Shown: piece by piece, positions 17,297-25,924 of the stretch
How positions within the stretch are numbered: the first letter of the stretch is position 1
How the letters are laid out: the number at the start of each line of letters is the position of its first letter
NCBI GenBank assembly: GCA_965214875.1
Contig: OZ243980.1
Coordinates: 3,038,001-3,102,000 of the forward strand
Direction of reading: 5' to 3'
DNA: 64,000 nt
Source of the DNA: CBDAUN01 sp965214875
GTDB taxonomy: Bacteria; Pseudomonadota; Gammaproteobacteria; Arenicellales; JAJDZL01
The notes under the pieces: model-generated
Told to the model about the DNA's origin: nothing
The model's database searches: none
What the model saw: only the letters and a program-made list of their open reading frames with translations
Position numbers and translations under genes: made by a program

Positions 17297-18127
17297 ATGC
17301 GCACAACCAACAACGACTACTGTAGAATCGCAGATTCAATCGCATATCTTGATAAGCATTTTGCTGAACAGCCTACACTAAAGCAGATCGCCGATCACGC
17401 AGGCTTGAGCGAGCATCACTTTCAACGACTGTTCAAGCGCTGGGCCGGAATCTCCCCGAAACGTTTCCTGCAATATCTGACCGCGCAAGCAGCTGGCAGA
17501 TTACTAAGGCAGAAATTGTCCGTCATGGACGCCTCTTTGGATTCCGGGCTTTCCAGCACAAGCCGGCTCTACGAGCTGTTTGTCAATGTCTATGCGATGA
17601 CTCCTGGCGAATACCGCGATCACGGCAGATCGTTGTCGATCGCCTATGGAAGCCACGATAGTCCATTCGGTCGATGTCTGATCGGTTCGACTGAACGCGG
17701 AATTTGCTGGTTAAGCTTTGCCGACGAAAACCATCAACTCGAAAAGCTTAAAGCTGAATGGCAAGGCGCCAAGCTGATCGAATGCTCTGCCAGCACGGCA
17801 ACTGTCGTCGAGCAGATATTTGCAGCCGCATCAAGCCAGGCAGACCCGATTCCGCTGCACATCAAAGGAACCAATCTTCAGATTCGCGTGTGGGAAGCGC
17901 TGCTGAAGATTCCGTTTGGCGAGGTCAGAACATACTCTGATGTTGCGCAAGCGATCAACCATCCTAAAGCGGTTCGGGCAGTGGCATCCGCTATCGGCCG
18001 GAATCCGGTTTCCTATATCGTCCCCTGCCATCGCGTCATTCGCATGTCGGGAGCTTTAGGCGGATATGGATGGGGGTTGACTAGAAAGAAAGCCATGCTG
18101 GCGTGGGAGCACGCCAGATCCGCCTAG
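17297..18127 (+). CDS. AraC-type HTH fused to methylated-DNA-protein cysteine methyltransferase (Ada-like)
   Basis: Repairs O6-methylguanine by moving the methyl group to its own cysteine and probably also regulates transcription. In 276 residues an AraC-type DNA-binding domain (about 8-108: LKQIADHAGLSEHHFQRLFK) is joined to an Ogt domain (about 115-272) with the active site IVPCHRVIRM, Cys244. It lacks the N-terminal zinc-binding methylphosphotriester domain of E. coli Ada. It is divergent from the N-demethylase operon. Formaldehyde and methyl stress could link the two, but that is only inference from position. Confidence 0.92.
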   Translation: MRTTNNDYCRIADSIAYLDKHFAEQPTLKQIADHAGLSEHHFQRLFKRWAGISPKRFLQYLTAQAAGRLLRQKLSVMDASLDSGLSSTSRLYELFVNVYAMTPGEYRDHGRSLSIAYGSHDSPFGRCLIGSTERGICWLSFADENHQLEKLKAEWQGAKLIECSASTATVVEQIFAAASSQADPIPLHIKGTNLQIRVWEALLKIPFGEVRTYSDVAQAINHPKAVRAVASAIGRNPVSYIVPCHRVIRMSGALGGYGWGLTRKKAMLAWEHARSA

Positions 18128-18145
18128 CGAATTGGTTCTGCCAGC

Positions 18146-19333
18146 CTATGAGATCGCAATCTTCTGCAGTTCTGCGATGAAGAATTCAACTTCCTCTTCC
18201 GTATTGTAATAGTGCACGGGACTGCGATTAATCGCACCAACACCCCACCTGTCCATATCGAGCAAGGCGTTTGGACGCGGACAGATACCGATTTGGATGC
18301 CTTTCCCGCGCATAATGGATTGCACCTTGGACGCTTCGACTCCGTCGACTGAAAAAGTTACGATGCCGCAACATTCCTTGCCCTTGTCCCGAACCGCAAC
18401 GCCCGGTATCTCCGATAGCGAATGACGCATCTTTTCGGCAAGAAAGCGAATTCTAGAATAGATTTCGTGCAACCCCCACTCCATAGCATAATCGACGGCT
18501 GCGCCAAGACCGAGTTGGCTCGCAATGCTCGATTCAAACGTTTCATAGCGCATTGATCCTGGTTTCAATTCATATCGCTTCGCATCTTTCCAAGTTGCCG
18601 ACCCTACATCAAGCATTGCTGGCGGAAACTTGTCCAGTGCCGATTCTCGTACATACAAAAAACCCGTCCCCCGCGGCCCGCGCAAGAACTTGCGCCCTGT
18701 AGCAGAAAGCGCATCGCAACCGATCTCATCAACATCGAGCGTCATCTGCCCAGCCGACTGGCAAGCGTCGACCAGATAGGGGATGCTGTAGTCTCTGACA
18801 ATTTCACCTATTTCCTTGATCGGCGCCACCAGCCCGTTATGGGTCGGCACGTGCGTGATTGAAACCAGCCTGACCCGATGATTGATCATGCGTTCCAGCG
18901 CACGCAAGTCGAGTTGGCCGTCCCGGTCGTCAGGCACGATCTTGACCTTGACCCCACAGCGCTTGGCGATTTGCATATACGCAATCATGTTCGACGCGTA
19001 GTCCGAGAACGAAGTTAGAATCTGATCGCCCTCGCGGAATGTCTGGGCAATGCCGTAGAAGGCCGCGTTCCACGCCGAGGTGGCACTTTCGACAAGCCCA
19101 ATCTCTGAAACCTTGCAATTGAGCATTAGCGCGATGCTCGCATAAATATTTTGAATCTTGTCGGCGGCCATCTCTTCGGCTTCGTATCCACCATGCAAAA
19201 ACTCAAGATCCAAATGCTCTCGGACCGCGTTCATCACGGACAGCGGCATATGGCTGCTGCCGGAGTGGTGCAAATGGATAACGCTAAGGCAACCTGGCGT
19301 CTCTCGCCTTGCTCTACCTACGTCAATTGTCAT
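18146..19333 (-). CDS. Class V (cysteine desulfurase-fold) aminotransferase family protein
   Basis: PLP enzyme of 395 residues. Schiff-base Lys215 lies in SATGRKFLRGPRGTGFLY and the PLP-binding Asp189 in PYLVDACQSAGQ. The family includes cysteine desulfurases, isopenicillin N epimerase-like and sulfoxide-lyase (EgtE-like) enzymes. No active-site cysteine loop typical of IscS or SufS is evident, which argues against a dedicated Fe-S desulfurase. It is convergent with the AraC-Ogt gene, with only 18 bases between stops. Substrate unknown. Confidence 0.85.
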   Translation of the reverse strand: MTIDVGRARRETPGCLSVIHLHHSGSSHMPLSVMNAVREHLDLEFLHGGYEAEEMAADKIQNIYASIALMLNCKVSEIGLVESATSAWNAAFYGIAQTFREGDQILTSFSDYASNMIAYMQIAKRCGVKVKIVPDDRDGQLDLRALERMINHRVRLVSITHVPTHNGLVAPIKEIGEIVRDYSIPYLVDACQSAGQMTLDVDEIGCDALSATGRKFLRGPRGTGFLYVRESALDKFPPAMLDVGSATWKDAKRYELKPGSMRYETFESSIASQLGLGAAVDYAMEWGLHEIYSRIRFLAEKMRHSLSEIPGVAVRDKGKECCGIVTFSVDGVEASKVQSIMRGKGIQIGICPRPNALLDMDRWGVGAINRSPVHYYNTEEEVEFFIAELQKIAIS

Positions 19334-19947
19334 TAGTCATTCAATCGATGGTTCGTTCATTTAATTCAATTACGGCAAGCATGCCTAGCCAAGTGGTTGT
19401 TTCAATATGGTCTTGGGGTAAAGTGCAATTAGCGAACCAGACACACTATAGAGCCGGCTGTAAATCGCGAGGCATTCGCATACGCTCCAAATTCATTCAC
19501 TCGCTTTCAAACAATAGTATCAGTAAATTAGGTAAAGTTGTTATTGATTTTGCGATTGACCGGGCTCGCCATCCGATCAAACAAGCGTCTGCAACCACTT
19601 GATACTCATTCTCTCGCAGCCTCACTAACAACAGGCTAATTGCTCCTAGATCAAATCTGTTCTCGTTGGAACGAGGATCATTTAAATCGATACCGACGAT
19701 TATCTGCCAACCGGCGACACAATCGACATCACTGCGCCGTGGTTCGCGAACCGGCGACCAGCCATGAGATTTCTGCAAGCAAGCCGGCAATGAAATTCAT
19801 ATCAATTTTTGCGGTTGAGCATTGAAGTAGCCGAATCGAACGAAATTCTGTCAACAGCATAGAAAACACACATTGGATTTCGTCATTGATCTTTTGATCG
19901 AAAACGCAGCATTCATTGCATATACGGCACTATAATCCGTTTTTGCT
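19334..19947. other. Intergenic region without a recognisable gene
   Basis: This 614-base gap holds only short frames. A 97-codon minus-strand frame (19497-19790) includes a coding-like segment (NENRFDLGAISLLLVRL) but resembles nothing I recognise. It may contain the promoter of the DUF4143 gene. Confidence 0.4.
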
Positions 19948-21114
19948 ATGATAATTAATCGCCATAAGTTGCAATTGATTACAGATCGTCTGAATCAATT
20001 TCCGGCAGTCGCTCTGCTGGGACCTCGGCAAGTCGGGAAAACCACGCTCGCCCAAATCGTGGCTAGGAAGCACGATAGCATCTATCTTGATCTTGAAAAA
20101 ACTTCGGACCGGGTGTTGTTGTCGGACGCAGAGTATTTTCTGACAAGCCATGAAGACAAGCTGGTAATCATTGACGAAATCCATCGAACTCCAGAGTTGT
20201 TTCAAACACTTCGCGGTCTGATCGATAGTGGTCGCAGGCGCGGCATTCGGACGAAGCGGTTTCTCTTGCTAGGATCTGCTTCAATCGAGTTAATTCGGCA
20301 GTCAGGCGAATCCTTGGCAGGACGTATCGCCTACGTGGAGCTGCCAATGCTAAACGTGGGGGAAGTTGGTGCCGACAGCCATGAGCGATTATGGATTCGA
20401 GGTGGTTTTCCAGACAGCTTTCTTGCAGTCGACGATGCTGAAAGCTCTATATGGCGCAACAACTTCATCGGAACATACCTGGAACGAGATATCCCATCTT
20501 TCGGCCCGCGGATTCCAGCCGAAACCTTGCGTCGCCTCTGGACAATGCTTTCCCACAATCAAAGCGGCTTGCTGAATTCGGCAAACCTCGCGCGCAGCAT
20601 GATGGTTGACGCGAAAACCATAGGTCGCTATATCGATCTACTTGTAGATCTGCTGTTGGCGCGGCGACTTCAGCCCTACTTGGTCAATGTCGGCAAACGT
20701 CTTGTAAAGTCACCCAAAATTTTCATTCGCGATAGCGGTGTTGTTCATTCGCTTCTCGGGCTCGAAACCTGGGAGGATGTGATGTCGCATCCCGTCGCAG
20801 GCGGAAGCTGGGAAGGTTTTGTGATAGAAAATCTATTGGGTTCGACTTCAGAACGTGTTTCGGCGTATTTCTACCGTACAGCAGCGGGTGCCGAAGTTGA
20901 CCTTGTCCTCGAAATGCCTGGCTCCGCTTTGTGGGCGATCGAAATAAAACGAGGATTATCCCCAACCGTAAGCAAAGGACTTCATTACGCTCGGCAAGAC
21001 TTGAATCCTGAGCGAACTTTCGTCGTGTACTCTGGTGATCAACGCTATTCGAAAAGCGAAGGGATTGAGGTGATTGGGCTGCGGGAGATGCTTTGCCTGC
21101 TTGCTGAAGCTTGA
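19948..21114 (+). CDS. AAA-type ATPase with DUF4143 domain
   Basis: A 388-residue P-loop ATPase. Walker A is GPRQVGKT at 25-32 and Walker B is LVIIDEIHR at 72-80. The C-terminal DUF4143 part ends in a nuclease-like EVDLVLE...WAIEIKRG segment. Such proteins are common in symbiont and archaeal genomes; some act in stress or toxin-like roles, but the function is generally unknown. A second, longer paralogue is at 44985-46748. Confidence 0.88.
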   Translation: MIINRHKLQLITDRLNQFPAVALLGPRQVGKTTLAQIVARKHDSIYLDLEKTSDRVLLSDAEYFLTSHEDKLVIIDEIHRTPELFQTLRGLIDSGRRRGIRTKRFLLLGSASIELIRQSGESLAGRIAYVELPMLNVGEVGADSHERLWIRGGFPDSFLAVDDAESSIWRNNFIGTYLERDIPSFGPRIPAETLRRLWTMLSHNQSGLLNSANLARSMMVDAKTIGRYIDLLVDLLLARRLQPYLVNVGKRLVKSPKIFIRDSGVVHSLLGLETWEDVMSHPVAGGSWEGFVIENLLGSTSERVSAYFYRTAAGAEVDLVLEMPGSALWAIEIKRGLSPTVSKGLHYARQDLNPERTFVVYSGDQRYSKSEGIEVIGLREMLCLLAEA

Positions 21115-21243
21115 TTCAAAGTCCGGGAAAAGCTTAAAAGTGGCATCTGGCAAGGCATTGATCTTCTAGATGCGAACAAACTGGGGTCGTTTTGCTTCCG
21201 AAATTCCATCTATACCCAGAAAACACAGATCATTCTTCCCAAA

Positions 21244-21712
21244 TCAGCAATTAGACCCTAAAACTGTCCGCAATTCACTGAAAATAATCGGGTCTATGGC
21301 GTGATTGTTGCTAGACCAATTGTCGAGATTGGCAAGAACACAATCCCTCAATTCAAATCGATATACCGTCAACATCTCCTCTGAATCAGTTCCATAGTTG
21401 TAAGTAGTGTCTGTCAGAAAACTCTGATTTTGCATTAAAGTTATTGTTTTAATTTAATTTTTTTTATCAGAAGAGAAACCGAAGATTTTCGAAAATCGGC
21501 CCGGCAACTGCAAGATGCAGTCGAAAATCGATTCGAACGGGCTAAATACGGCTAAATCTTCGAAAGGCACATCTTATTAAAACTTCAATAGAAACAATAG
21601 TTTTAATGCAAAAATAGAGTTTTCTGGCAGACACTAAGTAGCAGATTGAACCGTCCAGTTAAATTTGCCATCATTTTTGAATTTTTCGTTCCGGAATCAC
21701 AACATCAGCGAG
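21244..21712 (-). pseudogene. Small coding remnant split by a MITE
   Basis: Removing the MITE at 21407-21634 and one copy of its 6-bp target duplication joins two minus-strand stretches in one frame. The joined frame runs from about 21712 through GKFNWTVQSATYNYG and on to a stop at 21244, about 70 codons. As it stands the frame starts at an ATG supplied by the MITE end. I do not recognise the family, and the true 5' end is not clear. Confidence 0.4.
21407..21634. mobile_element. MITE copy 1, 228 bp, 6-bp target duplication TAAGTA
   Basis: A short non-coding element with imperfect inverted ends starting GTGTCTGTCAGAAAACTC on the left and, read inward on the other strand, GTGTCTGCCAGAAAACTC on the right. 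It is flanked by TAAGTA at 21401-21406 and 21635-21640. Its reverse complement matches the element at 49741-49965 over the full length. It contains GAAGATTTTCGAAAATC-type palindromes. It encodes no transposase, so it would need one supplied in trans. Confidence 0.88.
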
Positions 21713-21829
21713 CGCGCCTTCGGCCAAGTCGCCTGCATGGCGCACACCGCGCATGGCCAGAGCAATTCGGCACTGATCACCCGCCGGGCATGCCGAATTG
21801 GGAGCGCATGCAAGCGGTCCTAATTCGGT

Positions 21830-22045
21830 TCAACTTGGCTTATTGCCGAATGCTGATGAATTCCATCCCCACGGCCTAGCCTTTTCACGACCGTACGGAA
21901 ACTGAATATCGGAACGCTTCGGCGGGTCCGGCAATTCATCAATAAAATCCAAGCTTTCATCAAACACCTTGCGAGACCTTTCCTGCATTTTCGCGTAGTC
22001 TTCCAGAATTTTCGAGTCTTGGGATTTTCGTTGTTCATTTTTCAT
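21830..22045 (-). CDS. Small hypothetical protein coupled to the SDH_sah-family gene
   Basis: A 71-residue, highly charged protein (MKNEQRKSQDSKILEDYAKM...). Its ATG overlaps the stop of the upstream protease gene in an ATGA, so the two are probably translated together. No recognised domain. The strict coupling is the main reason to regard it as real. Confidence 0.6.
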   Translation of the reverse strand: MKNEQRKSQDSKILEDYAKMQERSRKVFDESLDFIDELPDPPKRSDIQFPYGREKARPWGWNSSAFGNKPS

Positions 22046-22950
22046 GCCACCCTCCTGGCACCCAGCTTTGAATGAATGAAGTCTTGCATGCCGGTCTTAG
22101 CAAAAAAGTCGATCGTCAAACCGTGATAGTTCCTGATCAGGGAACTGAGCTCATGGTCTGCACCGAAATCATTAATCTTGAGCTTCAACTCATCACTGGC
22201 GAGCTGCCGCATTGAAATCCCCCGGCCATGCGAATGCCACTTCGACGCATCTCCCAGTGTGGCGGCGATCGATTCCGCTCTTCGCCTCTTCATGGATGGC
22301 GTGACTTTCTTATTCTTGCTCTTTGTCCTGCTCCAATTTTTGAACTTGTATTTGGGTAGCCACTCTGTGATCAAAGCAACGCCATGCTGAACCGCCTGTT
22401 CAATCTGAAAGATTTGCGCGGGGTCGAAGCTTTTAACCAAAAGCGCCAGTTCCGCACGTACAGAGGCACCGGAATTCGCATTGTTTATTTTGTCGCATAA
22501 TTCCGAAAACTTTGAAGTCAATCCATACCCGGGCAAAAATGCGCCGTCGGCACTCCGATACTGCGGATCAATGGGCCCCAATACGGAAAAATAGTCCATA
22601 TATATGTCGTCTCCCGAAAGTGCAAGAACCGTGCCGGCGGAAAAGGCATAATTCGGAACTATGAAGGAGACGTTCTCATAGTGCTCCCTCATGACAGCCA
22701 CCAGTCGCTCCACGGTTTCCATAAATCCGCCATCCGTTTCCAGCACCACTGCCAGATGATTTCGGCTGGTCTGCTCAGCGGAAGCCTCTTGCTCTCTGAG
22801 ATTTTCAACGACAATTCGAAATTCGTCATCAATAGGAGGCTGCAGCGCGGAGTGTATGAGTACACAGTCCCCCTGCATCTTGTCTGCAAGCCCGCAATTC
22901 ATCTCCCCGAGGGCCTGCTCGGTCAGCTGTTCAACATTGATTGCTTCCAT
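22042..22950 (-). CDS. SDH_sah family (ClpP/SppA-fold) serine protease-like protein
   Basis: A 302-residue protein of the serine dehydrogenase proteinase family (ClpP-crotonase fold). The expected nucleophile is Ser104 in NYAFSAGTVLALSGDDIYMD, followed by VLGPIDPQ; ETDGGFMETV near residue 71 gives the oxyanion-region glycines. Members are often found beside phage-defence or mobile genes, with the role unproven. It overlaps the next small gene by four bases. The ATG at 22950 begins MEAINVEQLTEQAL. Confidence 0.82.
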   Translation of the reverse strand: MEAINVEQLTEQALGEMNCGLADKMQGDCVLIHSALQPPIDDEFRIVVENLREQEASAEQTSRNHLAVVLETDGGFMETVERLVAVMREHYENVSFIVPNYAFSAGTVLALSGDDIYMDYFSVLGPIDPQYRSADGAFLPGYGLTSKFSELCDKINNANSGASVRAELALLVKSFDPAQIFQIEQAVQHGVALITEWLPKYKFKNWSRTKSKNKKVTPSMKRRRAESIAATLGDASKWHSHGRGISMRQLASDELKLKINDFGADHELSSLIRNYHGLTIDFFAKTGMQDFIHSKLGARRVA

Positions 22951-23156
22951 GCGTCTATCTCAGCTTTCAACATTCACTTGTATCGCAATGCGGAGAAAAT
23001 CGAACCTTTGGATGAATAGTATTGGGAACTAATTCACCTGCACTCACCAGATCAAAGTTGTCGTATGCATGAATCATTCACGACCCTAGCCCGATGTTGC
23101 ATATTGTTGATGATTATATTACAGCCTCTACGGACTCAATACATGTGAACTAACCC

Positions 23157-23229
23157 CCCAAAATCCGCGTTAGAGATTTTTGCGGACGAATTTTTCGCCA
23201 AAATTCGCTGTCGGGGAAAATTCCGGCGC
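23157..23229. repeat. Dispersed repeat R1, copy A
   Basis: About 73 bases beginning CCCAAAATCCGCGTTAGAG are repeated with substitutions at 53932-54004. Just before this copy, bases around 23130-23150 resemble the right inverted repeat of the IS481-like element (CTCAATACATGTGA). It may be a remnant of a lost element. The rest of the 22951-23462 gap shows no gene. Confidence 0.65.
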
Positions 23230-23462
23230 TGGCAATACCCGCGAGCCGGCTTGCCTTTCGCGGCGAAAATCATCCAGGGCGACCGGTTTCACCCCTCAGG
23301 TGAAAAGCGGTTTCGGTGAAACGATCGATTATGCAAGCCATTATTCCATCTTGCGGCACTCTAACGCGGTTTTAAGGCAAACTACGCAGCAGTTTTAGTC
23401 AAGCCGGGCATTCGATTCCCTCAATTTGCCGCGTGATCGCGAAAACACCGCGAGTTTTGCAG

Positions 23463-23471
23463 TGCTATAAT
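23463..23471 (+). promoter_or_regulatory. Extended -10 promoter of the thiamine operon
   Basis: TGCTATAAT is a perfect TATAAT with an upstream TGn extension, about 10 bases before the TPP riboswitch. Extended -10 promoters tolerate a poor -35, as seen here. Confidence 0.6.
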
Positions 23472-23480
23472 GCCCCGCAA

Positions 23481-23579
23481 CATCTTGACGGGGTGCCTCT
23501 CCTAAAGAGGCTGAGAATGTGATTCGTTTCAACTCGTTGAACCTGATCCGGATTATGCCGGCGTAGGGAATCAGGATGC
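23481..23579 (+). ncRNA. TPP riboswitch (THI element)
   Basis: The leader holds the conserved blocks of the thiamine pyrophosphate aptamer in order: GACGGGGTGCC, AGGCTGAGA, then GAACCTGATCCGGATTATGCC and GCGTAGGGAA. Thiamine pyrophosphate binding to this RNA normally lowers expression downstream. It lies about 70 bases before thiM, so it should control thiM-thiE-thiD and probably the following transport genes. Confidence 0.96.
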
Positions 23580-23651
23580 GGCTCGAACTCTGACTCGCCT
23601 ATCCAATCTCGGTTCTGCGTCCCGTTCAGAACAAGCTTGAACGCGGACGAT

Positions 23652-24422
23652 ATGAGCAATCACGCAACTCGAAGCCAAGCCTTGCGCAAGCACTCTTCTG
23701 CCGTTACGCGACGGCGGATGCCGCGAATCCATTGCATTGTCAATCAGGCTGCGGTTCAACTAACCGCCAATGTGCTGCTGGCGGTCGGCGCTGAACCTTC
23801 CATGACCGATGCCCCGCATGAAACGGTCTCTTTCGTCAATTCAGCCGATGCGCTGAGCGTCAATCTCGGGATGCTGTCGAAGCGCAAGCGCCGATCGATC
23901 AGCATTGCAGCCAAGACCGCTAGCATTGCTCAGATTCCTTGGGTACTCGATCCGGCATTTATCAACAGGTCTGAGTCTCGCGCCCATTTTTGCGCTCAGA
24001 TGCTCCATTACAGGCCCACCGTCATACGCGCCAACCAGTCGGAGGTCGAAACGCTTTGCAAGCTGGTTGATCGATCGGCTGAAGCGATAAGCGACCACTA
24101 CGGCTCTATCATCGCGACCACCGGCGAAAAGGATCGAATTATCTGCCGTCAACGGCGCAGCGAACTTCACTTAGGGCATGAATGGATGGCGCGGACCACC
24201 GGCATGGGCTGCGCCTTGTCAGCAATCATCGCTGCCTATCTCAGCGACAGCGACGATCATTTCGCCGCCGTCGAATTGGCGATTGCAGAATTCTCGTTTG
24301 CAGCTCTTGCCGCTTCCGATCAGTCGCAAGGCCCGGGTTCATTCGTGGCCCCTTTTATCGACTGGCTGCACTGGCTGCACAGCACCGACGCTGACCAGCC
24401 AAACGCAAATCAGGCGAAATGA
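23652..24422 (+). CDS. thiM: Hydroxyethylthiazole kinase
   Basis: Salvage kinase that phosphorylates 4-methyl-5-(2-hydroxyethyl)thiazole for thiamine synthesis. 256 residues from the ATG at 23652, which has GCGGA 5-6 bases upstream; a TTG five codons earlier is an alternative. Family marks are IHCIVNQAAVQLTANVLLAVGAEPSM, the anion-hole segment RTTGMGCALSAIIAAYL, and LDPAFINRSE. It lies directly after the TPP riboswitch and overlaps thiE by four bases. Using thiM rather than thiG/thiH suggests salvage of thiazole. Confidence 0.92.
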   Translation: MSNHATRSQALRKHSSAVTRRRMPRIHCIVNQAAVQLTANVLLAVGAEPSMTDAPHETVSFVNSADALSVNLGMLSKRKRRSISIAAKTASIAQIPWVLDPAFINRSESRAHFCAQMLHYRPTVIRANQSEVETLCKLVDRSAEAISDHYGSIIATTGEKDRIICRQRRSELHLGHEWMARTTGMGCALSAIIAAYLSDSDDHFAAVELAIAEFSFAALAASDQSQGPGSFVAPFIDWLHWLHSTDADQPNANQAK

Positions 24423-25114
24423 CTAACCGAGGAAACAATGCCTGCCAAGCGTTCGACCCGACGCTGTATCTGGTCATCAATCCGGATCAGTGCGTTAGCG
24501 CTAATCCGGTATCGACTGCACTCCTCGCCGCCTTGGGCGGAGTCACAGCGATTCAGCTCAGAAACAAGTCGGCCATGAGCGACTGCGCATTTGAAAAACT
24601 GGTGCGCTCGGTGATCACTGAGCTCGCACATCTGTCGACTCCCATAATCGTAAACGACGACATCGAAACGGCGAGACGCACCGGTGCCGATGGGATACAT
24701 TTGGGCCAAAGCGATGCGCCGGTCGCTCAGGCACGTAAATTGCTCGGCGAATCAGCCATCGTCGGCATTACCATTCGGTCGTTAGAAGACATTGCCAATA
24801 CGCCAATCGAGGCAGTCGACTATGTCAGCATCGGCGGCGTATTCAGCACTCGAAGCAAGCACGATGCCGGCACACCGATTGGCGTCAGCGCACTGTGCGA
24901 GCTGGTGTCGCATGTGCGCGAACTCAACGAGGACATGCCTGTGATTGCAATCAGCGGAATCAATGCTTCCAACATTGATCAAGTTCTTGAAACCGGGGTT
25001 TCCGGCATCGCTGTGGTGTCAGCGGTCTGTCAGGCTGATTGCCCCGAACGTGCCGCGCGTGAACTGCGCGAGCATATCGACAACTTTCGAACTGGCAAAG
25101 GAGCATTGCAATGA
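24419..25114 (+). CDS. thiE: Thiamine-phosphate synthase
   Basis: Couples HMP pyrophosphate with thiazole phosphate to give thiamine phosphate. The 231-residue TIM-barrel protein has QLRNKS, IIVNDDIETARRTGADGIHLGQ and a C-terminal phosphate-binding GVSGIAVVSAV. It overlaps thiM (ATGA) and thiD (ATGA), so translation of the three is coupled under one riboswitch. Confidence 0.94.
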   Translation: MTNRGNNACQAFDPTLYLVINPDQCVSANPVSTALLAALGGVTAIQLRNKSAMSDCAFEKLVRSVITELAHLSTPIIVNDDIETARRTGADGIHLGQSDAPVAQARKLLGESAIVGITIRSLEDIANTPIEAVDYVSIGGVFSTRSKHDAGTPIGVSALCELVSHVRELNEDMPVIAISGINASNIDQVLETGVSGIAVVSAVCQADCPERAARELREHIDNFRTGKGALQ

Positions 25115-25920
25115 GTTGGCCAGTCGCACTGACGATCGCAGGCTCAGACAGCGGTGGAGGGGCCGGTATCCAAGCGGATCTAAAAACTTTTTCAGCGCTG
25201 GAAGTCTACGGCGCAAGCGTCATAACGACATTGACCGCACAAAACACGCAAAGCGTATCAAGCATCTACGAAACTGATCCAAAATTCATTGCTGATCAGA
25301 TCGATGCCGTTTGTTCCGATATGCCGGTTTGCGCGGTGAAGATCGGCATGCTGCATCGCGTCGAAGTCATCGAGGTCGTGGCCGACTCATTGGAGCGGCA
25401 TGGAATCGGGCACATCGTCCTCGACCCGGTGATGATCGCAAAAAGCGGCGATGCGCTGCTTAAGGACGATGCTGTCGATGCGCTCAAGACCCGCTTGATT
25501 CCCAAAGCATCCATCATCACGCCAAATCTGCCTGAAGCGGCGCGACTGTTGCGGCAAAAAATTGAGAGCGTCGAGGCATCCATGGAAAGCGCCGCCGAAC
25601 GCCTTCTGTCTTTAGGCAGCGGTGCGGTTCTGCTCAAGGGCGGCCACCGGCCATCTTCCGATAGCACCGACTACTATTTCGACGGAAACACCATCAAGCA
25701 ACTGAAAAGCCCCCGCATCGACACGCGAAATACGCACGGGACCGGATGCACCCTATCGTCCGCCATTTGCGCTTTTCTGGCACGCAAAGCCGGCATGCAT
25801 CAAGCTGTCACCGCCTCTAAGGAATACATTTCAGAAGCCATCGCGCAGGCAGACAGATTGAACATCGGCAAGGGGCACGGACCAGTTCACCATTTTCATC
25901 GGCAATGGCCGAAAAACTGA
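25111..25920 (+). CDS. thiD: Hydroxymethylpyrimidine/phosphomethylpyrimidine kinase
   Basis: Phosphorylates HMP twice to HMP pyrophosphate. 269 residues with ribokinase-like fold marks: SDSGGGAGIQADLKTFSAL near the N-terminus, VLLKGGH, and the catalytic anion hole NTHGTGCTLSSAI. It starts inside the thiE stop and ends 4 bases before the TRAP-type binding protein gene. Confidence 0.95.
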   Translation: MSWPVALTIAGSDSGGGAGIQADLKTFSALEVYGASVITTLTAQNTQSVSSIYETDPKFIADQIDAVCSDMPVCAVKIGMLHRVEVIEVVADSLERHGIGHIVLDPVMIAKSGDALLKDDAVDALKTRLIPKASIITPNLPEAARLLRQKIESVEASMESAAERLLSLGSGAVLLKGGHRPSSDSTDYYFDGNTIKQLKSPRIDTRNTHGTGCTLSSAICAFLARKAGMHQAVTASKEYISEAIAQADRLNIGKGHGPVHHFHRQWPKN

Positions 25921-25924
25921 CTTC

